Source: Roseateles_B sp041905785 (lineage in GTDB: Bacteria; Pseudomonadota; Gammaproteobacteria; Burkholderiales; Burkholderiaceae_C). From it: 64,000 nt of DNA. The position numbers were made by a program, and so were the translations under genes. The DNA lies in the NCBI GenBank assembly GCA_041905785.1, contig JAYRKJ010000005.1:1-64000 (forward strand), in the 5' to 3' direction. Below, piece by piece: positions 42,838-51,624 of the stretch (positions are counted from its first letter, which is position 1; every line of letters starts with the position of its first letter). The notes beneath the pieces are model-generated. The model was not told where the DNA came from and searched no databases. It saw only the letters and a list, made by a program, of their open reading frames with translations.

Positions 42838-45800
42838 ATGAAGACTTTTGCCCTCAGACCTCTGAGCTGGGCCCTGGCGGCCGCCGCTGCGACGCTGGCA
42901 CTGCCGGGCGCGGCCCAGGCCGAGACCCTGCTGCTGCGCCAGCCCAGCCTGTCGGCGGATCGCCTGGCCTTTGTCTATGGCGGCGACATCTGGGTGGCGC
43001 GGCGCGACGGCAGCGAGCCGCGCCAGCTGACCAGCCAGGCCGCCGCCGAATATGCGCCCAAGTTCTCGCCGGACGGCCGCTGGATCGCCTTCACCGCCAA
43101 CTACGACGGCAATCCCGATGTCTACGTGATGCCTGCCGAGGGCGGCGAGCCCCGCCGCCTGACCTGGCATCCCGGCGCCGATGTCGTCAACGGCTGGAGC
43201 GCAGACGGCCGGCGCATCCTCTTCTCCTCGGCCCGCGAGGTGGCCAACGGCCGCAGCAATCAGCTCTTCGAGGTGCCGCTGGACGGCGGCCCGGAACGCA
43301 AGGTGATGAAGGCGCTGGCCTTCGAGGGCGCCTGGAACGCCGACGGCGAGCGCCTGGCCTACCGCCCCTATCGCAAGGCCCATGAGGGTGCGGCCGGCTG
43401 GCGTCAGAGCCGCGGTGGCGCCACGCCGCCGATCTGGGTGCTCAATCTCAAGACCCAGCAGCTGGAGAAGCTGCCCCATCAGCGGGCGACCGACCACAGC
43501 CCGCTCTGGCATGGCGACGAGCTGGTGTTCATCTCGGACCGCAACGACGGTGCCGCCAACCTCTACAGCTGGAACGCCAAGACCCAGCAACTTCGGCAAC
43601 TGACGCACAGCAAGAGCTGGGACGTGCGCAGCGCCGGCCTGCATGGCAGTACCGTGGTCTATGAACTCGGCGGCAGCCTGCACCAGATGGACCTGCGCAC
43701 GGGGCAAGACCTGACCCTGCACGTCAAGCTGCCGGCGAGCGGCGCCCAGGCTCGCGAGCAGTGGAAGGACCTCAGCCGCCAACTGCAGGGGGCCCAGCTC
43801 TCGCCCACCGGCAAGCGCGTGCTGGTGACGGCGCGCGGTGAGGTCTTCAGCGCGCCGGTCAAGGACGGCGTGACGCAGAACCTCACCGGCAGCTCCGGCG
43901 TGCGCGAGAAGGACGCCCTGTGGCGGCCCGATGGCAAGCAGCTGGCCTGGCTGCGCGATGGCGGCTTCAAGCACGAGCTGGTGCTGGCAGATCCGTCCAT
44001 GGGCGGCAAGCGCGAAGCGCATGCGCTGCCGGCCGGCTACTTCACGCTGCTGTCGTGGTCGCCGGACGGCAAACGCATTGCCCTGCAGGACAACCACCTG
44101 CAGCTCTATGTCTACGAGACCGAGACCCAGGCCCTGAAGCCGGTGGCAAAGACGCCACGTCGCAGCCGCTTCGAGGTGAGCTTCTCGCCGGACAGCCGCT
44201 GGCTGGCGTATACCGTGGTCGGCGCCAATCAGCTCAGCCAGATCCATCTGCACGACTTCCAGACCGGCCAGCAGCACATGCTCAGCGACGGCCTGGCCCA
44301 TGCCGTCTCGCCGGCCTTCTCGCCCAAGGGCGACCTGCTGTACTTCGCCGCCTCGGTGAACGCCGGGCCGCGCCAGGTCGGCCTGGACATGAGCGTGGAA
44401 GACCAGCCGCTGCGCCTGGGCCTTTATGCCGCGGTGCTGTCCAACGAAGGCCGTTCCCCGCTCTGGCCCAGGACCGCGGAGGAAGAGGGCGCCAAGGCCG
44501 ATGGCAAGGCCGAGAGCAAGCCTGATGCAAAAGCTGATGCAAAGCCCGATGCGAAGCCTGACTCAAAGCCTGACTCAAAGCCTGACTCAAAACCCGAGGC
44601 CAAGGCTGAGGACAAAGCCAAGCCCGTCAGCAAGCCCACCCGCATCGACGTGGCCGGCCTGCAGCAGCGCTTCGTGCCGCTGCCGGTGCCGGAGCGCTTC
44701 TACAGCGGCCTGATGGCGGCGGCTGACGGCAGCCTCTACTACCTGGACCGTCGTCAGCAAGGCGCGGTCAACGAGGGGCCGGATGCGGAAGCCGGCGGCC
44801 AGGCCGAGCTGCTGCGCTTCGACATGGAGGAGCGCAAGCCCAAATCCATCAAGGCCGGCCTGAACGGCGCCAGCCTCAGCGCCGACGGCAAGAAGCTGCT
44901 GCTGGAACTGCCCAAGGGCAAGCTGGAAGTGGCCGATGCGGGCGACAAGCCCGATCCCAAGGCCCTGGACCAGGGCGGTCTGCGCGCCCGCATCCAGCCG
45001 CGCGAGGAATGGCGTCAGATCTTCGACGAGGTCTGGTGGATGGAGAAAGAATACTTCTACGCGCCCAATCTCCATGGCCTGGACTGGGACGCGGTGTACA
45101 AGCGCTACCAGCCCCTGCTGGCCCACGTGCAGCGCCGCGAGGACCTCAACGAGATCCTGTCCGACATGATCGGCGAGCTGCAGGTGGCCCACAACAACGT
45201 GGGCGGTGGCGATGTGCAGTCCGATGCGCCGGTCAGCGTGGGCCTGCTGGGCGCGGACGTGGAGCCGCACGAAGGCCGCTGGCGCCTGAGCAAGGTCTAC
45301 GCCGGTGACCGCTGGAACCCCTTCCTCAAGGCGCCCCTGTCCATGCCTGGCCTGAACGTAAAGGCGGGCGACTATGTGCTGGCCGTCAACGGACAGGCGC
45401 TGGATGCCAGCCAGAACTTCTTCCGCGCCTTCGAGAACACGGCGGGCAAGCAGACCACGCTGACCCTGGCCGACAACCCGCGCGGGGAGAAGAGCCGTCA
45501 GGTGGTGGTGGAGCCGGTCGGGCGTGACGCCGGTCTGCGCCAGTGGGACTGGATCGAAGGCAACCGGGCCTACGTTGCGAGCAAGACAGGCGGCAAGGTG
45601 GGCTACATCTACCTGCCGGACACGGGCCGCAACGGCTTCGAGTATTTCAACCGCCAGTTCTTCGCCCAGTCGGACAAGGAAGCGCTGATCATCGACGACC
45701 GCCGCAACGGCGGCGGCCATGCGGCCAACTACATCCTGGATGTGCTCAAGCGTCCCTATCTGTCCGGCTGGAAGGACCGCGACGCCATGGTTTTCAACAC

Positions 45801-46203
45801 ACCGGGCAGTGCGGTCTACGGTCCCAAGGTGATGCTGATCGACCAGGACGCCGGCTCCGGCGGCGACTACCTGCCCTGGGCCTTCAGCCGCCTCGGCCTT
45901 GGGCCCTTGATCGGCACCCGCACCTGGGGCGGGCTGATCGGCATCTCCGCCAATCCGCCCTTGATCGACAACGGCTTCCTGACGGTTCCCTTCTTCCGCT
46001 TCTTCACGCCGGACGGCGAATGGCGCATCGAGAATGAAGGCACGGTGCCGGACATGGAGGTGGAGCTGGACCCCGTGGGCGTCAACCGCGGCCAGGACAG
46101 CCAGCTGGACGCCGGCATTGCCGAGGTGATGAAGCGCCTGGGCAGCTACAAGCCGGTGGACCTGAAGAAGGCGCCGGCCCTGCCCACCGAACTGGGCAAG
46201 TGA
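42838..46203 (+). CDS. Exported tricorn-like S41 protease
   Basis: A 1121-aa peptidase. A signal peptide ends in AAQA (cleavage near 27), followed by WD40/PD40 beta-propeller repeats of tricorn type (about 40-560), a Lys/Asp/Pro/Ser linker (about 548-600), a second propeller part, the tricorn C1 domain, a PDZ domain (about 800-880) and the S41 catalytic domain. Catalytic candidates are His785 (LQVAHNN) and Ser1007 in DAGSGGD, with DDRRNGGGHAANYI between them. Unlike archaeal tricorn it is periplasmic. A prolyl oligopeptidase gene follows in the same direction after 178 bp. Confidence 0.93.
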   Translation: MKTFALRPLSWALAAAAATLALPGAAQAETLLLRQPSLSADRLAFVYGGDIWVARRDGSEPRQLTSQAAAEYAPKFSPDGRWIAFTANYDGNPDVYVMPAEGGEPRRLTWHPGADVVNGWSADGRRILFSSAREVANGRSNQLFEVPLDGGPERKVMKALAFEGAWNADGERLAYRPYRKAHEGAAGWRQSRGGATPPIWVLNLKTQQLEKLPHQRATDHSPLWHGDELVFISDRNDGAANLYSWNAKTQQLRQLTHSKSWDVRSAGLHGSTVVYELGGSLHQMDLRTGQDLTLHVKLPASGAQAREQWKDLSRQLQGAQLSPTGKRVLVTARGEVFSAPVKDGVTQNLTGSSGVREKDALWRPDGKQLAWLRDGGFKHELVLADPSMGGKREAHALPAGYFTLLSWSPDGKRIALQDNHLQLYVYETETQALKPVAKTPRRSRFEVSFSPDSRWLAYTVVGANQLSQIHLHDFQTGQQHMLSDGLAHAVSPAFSPKGDLLYFAASVNAGPRQVGLDMSVEDQPLRLGLYAAVLSNEGRSPLWPRTAEEEGAKADGKAESKPDAKADAKPDAKPDSKPDSKPDSKPEAKAEDKAKPVSKPTRIDVAGLQQRFVPLPVPERFYSGLMAAADGSLYYLDRRQQGAVNEGPDAEAGGQAELLRFDMEERKPKSIKAGLNGASLSADGKKLLLELPKGKLEVADAGDKPDPKALDQGGLRARIQPREEWRQIFDEVWWMEKEYFYAPNLHGLDWDAVYKRYQPLLAHVQRREDLNEILSDMIGELQVAHNNVGGGDVQSDAPVSVGLLGADVEPHEGRWRLSKVYAGDRWNPFLKAPLSMPGLNVKAGDYVLAVNGQALDASQNFFRAFENTAGKQTTLTLADNPRGEKSRQVVVEPVGRDAGLRQWDWIEGNRAYVASKTGGKVGYIYLPDTGRNGFEYFNRQFFAQSDKEALIIDDRRNGGGHAANYILDVLKRPYLSGWKDRDAMVFNTPGSAVYGPKVMLIDQDAGSGGDYLPWAFSRLGLGPLIGTRTWGGLIGISANPPLIDNGFLTVPFFRFFTPDGEWRIENEGTVPDMEVELDPVGVNRGQDSQLDAGIAEVMKRLGSYKPVDLKKAPALPTELGK
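44516..44610. repeat. Short in-frame tandem repeat in the tricorn-like gene
   Basis: Three perfect copies of a 12-bp unit (GCCTGACTCAAA, encoding KPDS) follow related 12- to 15-bp units encoding KPDA and KADA. They form a flexible charged linker. The unit length is a multiple of three, so slippage would change only the linker length. Confidence 0.85.
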
Positions 46204-46234
46204 GGCCGACCCGCTCACCCAAGTCAAACCCTGA

Positions 46235-46304
46235 TTCCGATCGGGTATGTTGAAAATATACTGATCGTCACGTGCCGCAGTTCTGCCCATGCAGGCTGCG
46301 GCAC
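46235..46304 (+). promoter_or_regulatory. Candidate promoter and leader hairpin before the prolyl oligopeptidase gene
   Basis: TTCCGA (46235-46240), a 16-bp spacer and TATACT (46257-46262) form a plausible promoter. Just past the expected start, GTGCCGCAG (46272-46280) pairs perfectly with CTGCGGCAC (46296-46304) around a 15-nt loop. The hairpin could stabilise the mRNA 5' end or end transcripts of the upstream protease gene; the following tract (TTTCAC) is too short to decide. Confidence 0.45.
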
Positions 46305-46381
46305 TTTCACATCCGCACCGACACGATTGCACACGCTGCGGCGCCCCGGGGTGCCGCGCTTGAAACCACTGGAAGCCCTTC

Positions 46382-48559
46382 ATGCGAACACCATCGAGCA
46401 CTCCGTCCACGCCGCGCCGCCGCCTGGTGCAGCTGATCGCCCTGTCCACCCTGTCGCTGGCCGCCGCGGGCCAGGCGCTCGCCGCGGACCCCGCCTATCC
46501 GGCCACGCAGAAGCGCCCGGTGCAGGACCAGTTCCACGGCACCAGCGTTGGCGAGGACTACCGCTGGCTGGAAGATTTCGACAAGCCCGAAGTCAAGCAA
46601 TGGGTTGCCGCGCAGAACGCGTTGACGCGCGCCCGCCTGGACGCCATTCCCGGCCGTGAGGCCTTGGCCGCCCGCATCCAGGAGCTGGTGACGACGCGGC
46701 CTACCGCCTACGGCAGCCTGGGCCGCTACGGCAAGCACTGGTTCGCGATGAAGTACGAGGCCAGCCGCCAGCAGCCGCGCATCGTCGTGATGGACAGTCC
46801 GGACAAGCCCGAGACCGAGCGGGTGGTGCTGGACCCCACGCAGCTGGCAGCCGACGGCAGCCTGGCCATCGACTGGTTCCAGCCCTCGCCGGATGGCAAG
46901 CGACTGGCCGTCTCGCTCAGCGAGAAGGGCAGCGAGCGCGGCAGCCTGCATCTCTATGAGGTGGCCAGCGGCAAGGCGGTCGACGTGGTGATCCCGCGTG
47001 TGCAATTCCCCACCGGCGGCGGTTCGGTCAGCTGGGATGCCGATGGCCGGGGTCTGCTCTACACGCGCTATCCGGCGCCGGGCGAGCGTCCCGAGGCTGA
47101 CGCCATGTTCTTCCAGCAGGTCTGGAGCCACCGCCTGGGCGAGCCCCTGAGCAAGGACCGTCCGGTGCTGGCCGAGGGCCTGCCCCGCATCGCGGAAATC
47201 TTCCTGGCCAGCGGGCCCAAGGGCCTGCAGATCGCCCAGGTGCTCAATGGTGATGGCGGCGAGGAGGCCTTCTGGCTTCAGCCCAAGGGCGGACGCTGGC
47301 AGCAGCTCTCGGGCTTCCAGGACGGGATCAAGGGGGTGCGCGCGGCGGACGACGGCTGGCTCTACCTGCTCTCCACCAAGGGCGCACCCAAGGGTCAGGT
47401 CTTGCGCCTGAAGCTGGGCCAGCCCCTGGCCAAGGCCGAGCCGCTGGTGCCCGAGGCCGAGGGCACGCTGACGCGCTTCCAGCTGCTGGACGGCCAGCTC
47501 TACCTCAGCTACCTGATGGGCGGCCCGTCTGAGCTGCGCCGCTTCGATCTCAAGACCCGCAAGAGCGAGGTCCTGCCGCTGCCGCCCATCGCCAGCGTGG
47601 ACGCACTGGTCAAGGGGGACAAGGGCGAACTGCTGGCTTCGGTGCAGAGCTACACGCAGCCGCAGGCCTGGTATCGCGTCCAGAAGGACGGTCGCATGCA
47701 GGCCACGGCCCTGGCGCAGAAATCCAGCGTGGACTTCAGCGATGTGGAAGTGCTGCGCGAGTTCGCCACCTCCAAGGACGGCACGCGGGTGCCGCTGAAT
47801 ATCCTGCGCCCCAAGGGCTTGAAGCTGGACGGCAGCAACCCCGTGCTGCTCTATGGGTATGGCGGCTACAGCGTCAGCCAGACGCCGGGCTTCAACGCCT
47901 TGCGCAAGGTCTGGCTGGAGCGCGGCGGGGTGCTGGTCATCGCCAACCTGCGCGGCGGCGGCGAGTATGGCGAAGCCTGGCACCTGGCCGGCAACCTGAC
48001 CCGCAAGCAGAACGTCTTCGACGACTTCATAGCCTCGGCCGAACACCTGATCGCCCGCGCTTACACCAAGCCCGAGCGCCTGGCCATCCAGGGCGGCAGC
48101 AACGGCGGCCTGCTGATGGGCGCGGCGCTGACCCAGCGGCCCGAACTGTTCCGCGCGGTGCATGCCTCGGTGGGCATCTACGACATGCTGCGGGTGGAAC
48201 TGGACGCCAACGGTGCCTTCAACATCACCGAGTTCGGCACGGTCAAGGACGAGGCCCAGTTCCGCGCCTTGCATGCCTACTCGCCGCTGCACCGGGTCCA
48301 GGACGGCACGCGCTACCCAGCCGTGCTGTTCACCACCGGCGACCACGACGGCCGCGTGAACCCCATGCAATCGCGCAAGATGGTGGCGCGGCTGCAGGCG
48401 GCGCAGGCCGCACCGCTGGCCGAAAGACCCATCCTGCTGCGCACCAGCGCCAACGCGGGCCACGGCATGGGTTCGTCCACCAGCGAGGTGATCGCCGAGC
48501 GCACAGACAGTTTCAGCTTCCTGCTGGACCAGCTGGGCATGCCGCTGCAAAAGCCCTGA
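46382..48559 (+). CDS. Exported prolyl oligopeptidase (S9A)
   Basis: A 725-aa serine peptidase cutting short peptides after proline. A signal peptide (LIALSTLSLAAAGQALAA) is followed by the N-terminal region (PVQDQFHGTSVGEDYRWLED), a seven-blade propeller and the C-terminal hydrolase. The nucleophile is Ser573 in GGSNGGLLMG, the acid lies in GDHDGRV (654-656 region) and the base is His694 in NAGHGMG. The signal peptide suggests the periplasm. With the tricorn-like protease upstream it could work in sequence on imported peptides. Confidence 0.95.
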   Translation: MRTPSSTPSTPRRRLVQLIALSTLSLAAAGQALAADPAYPATQKRPVQDQFHGTSVGEDYRWLEDFDKPEVKQWVAAQNALTRARLDAIPGREALAARIQELVTTRPTAYGSLGRYGKHWFAMKYEASRQQPRIVVMDSPDKPETERVVLDPTQLAADGSLAIDWFQPSPDGKRLAVSLSEKGSERGSLHLYEVASGKAVDVVIPRVQFPTGGGSVSWDADGRGLLYTRYPAPGERPEADAMFFQQVWSHRLGEPLSKDRPVLAEGLPRIAEIFLASGPKGLQIAQVLNGDGGEEAFWLQPKGGRWQQLSGFQDGIKGVRAADDGWLYLLSTKGAPKGQVLRLKLGQPLAKAEPLVPEAEGTLTRFQLLDGQLYLSYLMGGPSELRRFDLKTRKSEVLPLPPIASVDALVKGDKGELLASVQSYTQPQAWYRVQKDGRMQATALAQKSSVDFSDVEVLREFATSKDGTRVPLNILRPKGLKLDGSNPVLLYGYGGYSVSQTPGFNALRKVWLERGGVLVIANLRGGGEYGEAWHLAGNLTRKQNVFDDFIASAEHLIARAYTKPERLAIQGGSNGGLLMGAALTQRPELFRAVHASVGIYDMLRVELDANGAFNITEFGTVKDEAQFRALHAYSPLHRVQDGTRYPAVLFTTGDHDGRVNPMQSRKMVARLQAAQAAPLAERPILLRTSANAGHGMGSSTSEVIAERTDSFSFLLDQLGMPLQKP

Positions 48560-48565
48560 GCATGA

Positions 48566-48596
48566 AGGCCCGGCCCGCCAAGGCCGGGCCGGGCCT
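48566..48596. terminator. Hairpin between convergent prolyl oligopeptidase and amiC genes
   Basis: AGGCCCGGCCC (48566-48576) pairs perfectly with GGGCCGGGCCT (48586-48596), all GC but for the outer pair. Neither side has a T-tract, so it is a transcript-end structure or a weak terminator for both genes. Confidence 0.55.
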
Positions 48597-49996
48597 CAGG
48601 TGAGATTGCGGTTGCGCGCCAGCGGCGGGTTCTTCGCGAAGTAGCGGGCAATGCCGGTGGCGATGGCCTCCACCAGCTGCGCCTGGTAGCCCTCGCTGCT
48701 GAGCTTGGCCTCCTCCTCGGGATTGGAGATGAAGGCCGTCTCCACCAGGATGCTGGGGATGTCGGGTGCCTTCAGCACGGCGAAGCCGGCCTGCTCGACC
48801 CGCGGCTTGTGCAGCTTGCCCACGCGGCCGATCTGGCCCAGCACCTCACCGCCCAGCTTGAGGCTGTCCTTGATCTGGGCGGTGGTGCTGAGGTCCAGCA
48901 GCGTGCGCAGCACCGAGGCGTCGCGGACCTTGGTGTTCACGCCACCTATCATGTCGGCGGCGTTTTCCTTGTCCGCCATCCAGCGGGCCGCCGCACTGCT
49001 TGCCGCGCCGTCGCTGAGCGCGAAGACGCTGGCGCCGCGCGCCTGGGGTGTGAAGAAGGCGTCGGCGTGCAGCGAGACGAAGAGGTCCGCCTGCACCCGG
49101 CGGGCCTTGCGCACCCGTTCATGCAGGGGCACGAAGAAGTCGGCGTCGCGGGTCATCATCACGCGGATGTTGGGATGCTTGTCCAGGCGATCGCGCAGCT
49201 TCAGGCCGATGGCCAGCACCACGTCTTTTTCCTTCAGCCCGCTGGGGCCCATGGCGCCGGGATCCTCGCCGCCATGGCCAGGGTCCAGGGCGATGACGAT
49301 GAGACGATCCAGCTGCTGCTTGGTCATGGCTGGCGGTGCCGGGGCAGGTGCCTGGGTGACGACCGGCGGTGCGCTGGCCGCCGGCAGCCGCTCGGGGGCG
49401 GAGGCCGGCCGGGAGGGGCGGGCGGCTGATGTGGATTCGGGCTTGTCCAGCTTGGCGATCAGCTCGCCCAGCGCGTCCTGCACCGATTGCGCCGCCGCCT
49501 TTTCGGCCGCCTCCTTCTCGCGGATCAGCGCCAGCAAGGGGTCGCGTTCCTGCACGGGATAGAGATCCAGCACCAGCCGGTTCTTGTAGGCCGCCACGGG
49601 CGCCAGGGTGAAGACCTGCGGTGCCACGGTCTGCTTGAGGTCCAGCACGATGCGCACGACGCGCGGCTGGTTCTGGCCGACGCGGACCCCCTCGATGAAG
49701 GGGTCGTCCGGCCGCACCTTGCCCAGCAGCTCGCGCAGGCCCGGACTCAGGTCCAGGTCGTCGACGTCGATCACCAGCCGGTCCGGGCCGGTGACCAGAC
49801 TGTGGCGAGCGACCAGGGGCTTGTCGGATTCGATCGTGATGCGCGTGTAGTCCTGGGCCGGCCAGATGCGCACGGCCACGATCGAGGCAAGACCTGGCCC
49901 CGCCAGCAGCTGGGTCGGCGCCTGCAGCAGCAGGGCCAGGCCGCCCATGCGGCGCAGGGCCGAACGGCGCTCGGCAGACAGGACAGAAAGGCTCAT
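48596..49996 (-). CDS. amiC: N-acetylmuramoyl-L-alanine amidase (AmiC type)
   Basis: A periplasmic zinc amidase that cuts stem peptides from murein during daughter-cell separation. The 466-aa product has a Tat-like signal (RRSALRRMGGLALLL), an AMIN domain (about 37-140), a proline/alanine linker and an Amidase_3 domain with zinc ligands in LDPGHGGEDPGA, SLHADAF and VETAFISN. Its start overlaps the tsaE stop by 4 nt, the usual tsaE-ami pair of proteobacteria. The symbol rests on the AMIN-Amidase_3 layout; amiB or amiA is possible. Confidence 0.93.
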   Translation of the reverse strand: MSLSVLSAERRSALRRMGGLALLLQAPTQLLAGPGLASIVAVRIWPAQDYTRITIESDKPLVARHSLVTGPDRLVIDVDDLDLSPGLRELLGKVRPDDPFIEGVRVGQNQPRVVRIVLDLKQTVAPQVFTLAPVAAYKNRLVLDLYPVQERDPLLALIREKEAAEKAAAQSVQDALGELIAKLDKPESTSAARPSRPASAPERLPAASAPPVVTQAPAPAPPAMTKQQLDRLIVIALDPGHGGEDPGAMGPSGLKEKDVVLAIGLKLRDRLDKHPNIRVMMTRDADFFVPLHERVRKARRVQADLFVSLHADAFFTPQARGASVFALSDGAASSAAARWMADKENAADMIGGVNTKVRDASVLRTLLDLSTTAQIKDSLKLGGEVLGQIGRVGKLHKPRVEQAGFAVLKAPDIPSILVETAFISNPEEEAKLSSEGYQAQLVEAIATGIARYFAKNPPLARNRNLT

Positions 49997-50493
49997 GCCC
50001 CGGCTCCCCGGGGCAAGGCCGCCAGCAGCGACTGGCCCAGCGGCGTGCGGGCTTCGATGCGCAGCCGGCGGCTGTCATCGTCGGCAATCGTCAGGCGCAG
50101 GGCCAGGTCCGGCACGGGCAACATGCCGGCGGCCTTCTCAGGCCACTCGGACAGCTTGAGCCCCGGGCTGGTGAAGACCTCGCGGAAGCCGGCGTCCTCC
50201 CATTCCCTGGGGTCGCCGAATCGGTAGAAGTCGAAATGGCTGACCAGACCCTCGGCCCCGTGCTCAGCCAGGTCGTAGCTTTCCAGCACGGCATAGCTGG
50301 GACTCTTGATGCGCCCCTGCACGCCCAGCGCCCGCAGCAGATGGCGAACCAGGGTGGTCTTGCCGGCCCCCAGCGTGCCATGCAGTTCGATGGAGGCGTT
50401 CATGAGCCCGGGAGCCCGTGCCAGGTCTTGCGCGAAGCGTTCACAGGCGGCCTCGTCGGGCCAGCGCAGCTCGCGGGTTTCTAGAATGGCCAA
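49993..50493 (-). CDS. tsaE: tRNA threonylcarbamoyladenosine biosynthesis ATPase TsaE
   Basis: Small P-loop ATPase that works with TsaB and TsaD to make t6A37 of tRNAs. The P-loop is GTLGAGKTTLVRHLL, followed by KSPSYAVLESY and HFDFYRFGDPREWEDAGF, all family marks. The start is unclear: no ATG fits, so I chose TTG at 50493 (166 aa), which matches the usual N-terminus. The frame is open to ATG 50562, which would overlap queG by 69 bp. It is divergent from queG with the two start codons side by side, and overlaps amiC. Confidence 0.88.
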   Translation of the reverse strand: MAILETRELRWPDEAACERFAQDLARAPGLMNASIELHGTLGAGKTTLVRHLLRALGVQGRIKSPSYAVLESYDLAEHGAEGLVSHFDFYRFGDPREWEDAGFREVFTSPGLKLSEWPEKAAGMLPVPDLALRLTIADDDSRRLRIEARTPLGQSLLAALPRGAGA

Positions 50494-51624
50494 ATGCAGC
50501 AAACTCCCCAGAAGACTCTCGACCCCCAGACCGTGATGCAGCAGTTGCAGGTCTGGGCGCATGAGCTGGGATTTTCACAGATTGGCGTGGCCGACATCGA
50601 CCTCAGCAGCGCCGAGGCGGGTCTGCTGGCCTGGCTCGAGGCCGGCTTCCACGGCAGCATGCACTACATGGCCAGCCACGGCCTCAAGCGCGCGCGGCCC
50701 GCCGAGCTGGTGCCGGGCACTCTGCGCGTGCTGACGGCGCGCATGGACTACCTGCCCGATCGCCTCGGCCCCGACTGGCGCCGCATCGAGTGGCTGGGCC
50801 TGGGGGACCCCCTGCGCGCCCAGGTCTCCCTCTATGCCAGAGGCCGGGACTATCACAAGGTGCTGCGCCAGCGCCTGCAGCAGCTGGCGGACCGGCTGGG
50901 GCGCTTGCTTGGCCCCTTCGGCCATCGCGTGTTCACCGACTCCGCCCCGGTGCTCGAAGTGGAGCTGGCCTCGCGCTCGGGCTTGGGATGGCGCGGCAAG
51001 CACACGCTGACGCTGTCGCGCGATGCCGGTTCCATGTTCTTCCTTGGCGAAATCTATGTGGACCTGCCCTTGCCGCTGAGCGAACCCAGTGCCGGCCATT
51101 GCGGCCAGTGCCAGGCCTGCCTGGAGGTCTGCCCCACGCAGGCCATCGTCGCGCCTTACCGCGTGGACGCGCGACGCTGCATTTCCTACCTCACCATCGA
51201 GCATGACGGCGCGATCCCGGTCGAGCTGCGCGCGCTGATGGGCAATCGCATCTACGGCTGCGACGACTGCCAGTTGGTCTGCCCCTGGAACAAGTTCGCC
51301 CGGCGCAGCCCGGTGCCGGACTTCGACACCCGCGAGCATTTCCAGGCCCCTGGCCTGCTGCAGCTCTGGGCCTGGAGCGAGGCGGAGTTCCTGCGGCGCA
51401 CCGAGGGCTCGGCCATCCGCCGCATCGGGCACTGGCGCTGGCGGCGCAATCTGGCGGTGGCCATGGGCAATGCGCTCAGGCAAGACCTGGCCCCGAACGA
51501 CCGCCAGGCAATGCTGGAGGCGCTTCGGGCGGCCTTGGCCGATGCCGACGAGGTCCTGGCCGATCACCTGCGCTGGGCTATGTCGCAAACCGGGCTTGCA
51601 CCAGCAGCCACAACGGCAGGCTGA
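50494..51624 (+). CDS. queG: Epoxyqueuosine reductase QueG
   Basis: Reduces epoxyqueuosine to queuosine in tRNA, the last step of the pathway, using cobalamin and two 4Fe-4S clusters. The 376-aa product has the cluster motifs CGQCQACLEVCP and CDDCQLVCPWN, and the N-terminal cobalamin-binding domain (GVADIDLSSAEAGLLAWLEA onwards). Divergent tsaE is another tRNA-modification gene, a common pairing. Its 3' end overlaps the convergent AEC transporter gene by 47 bp. Confidence 0.96.
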   Translation: MQQTPQKTLDPQTVMQQLQVWAHELGFSQIGVADIDLSSAEAGLLAWLEAGFHGSMHYMASHGLKRARPAELVPGTLRVLTARMDYLPDRLGPDWRRIEWLGLGDPLRAQVSLYARGRDYHKVLRQRLQQLADRLGRLLGPFGHRVFTDSAPVLEVELASRSGLGWRGKHTLTLSRDAGSMFFLGEIYVDLPLPLSEPSAGHCGQCQACLEVCPTQAIVAPYRVDARRCISYLTIEHDGAIPVELRALMGNRIYGCDDCQLVCPWNKFARRSPVPDFDTREHFQAPGLLQLWAWSEAEFLRRTEGSAIRRIGHWRWRRNLAVAMGNALRQDLAPNDRQAMLEALRAALADADEVLADHLRWAMSQTGLAPAATTAG

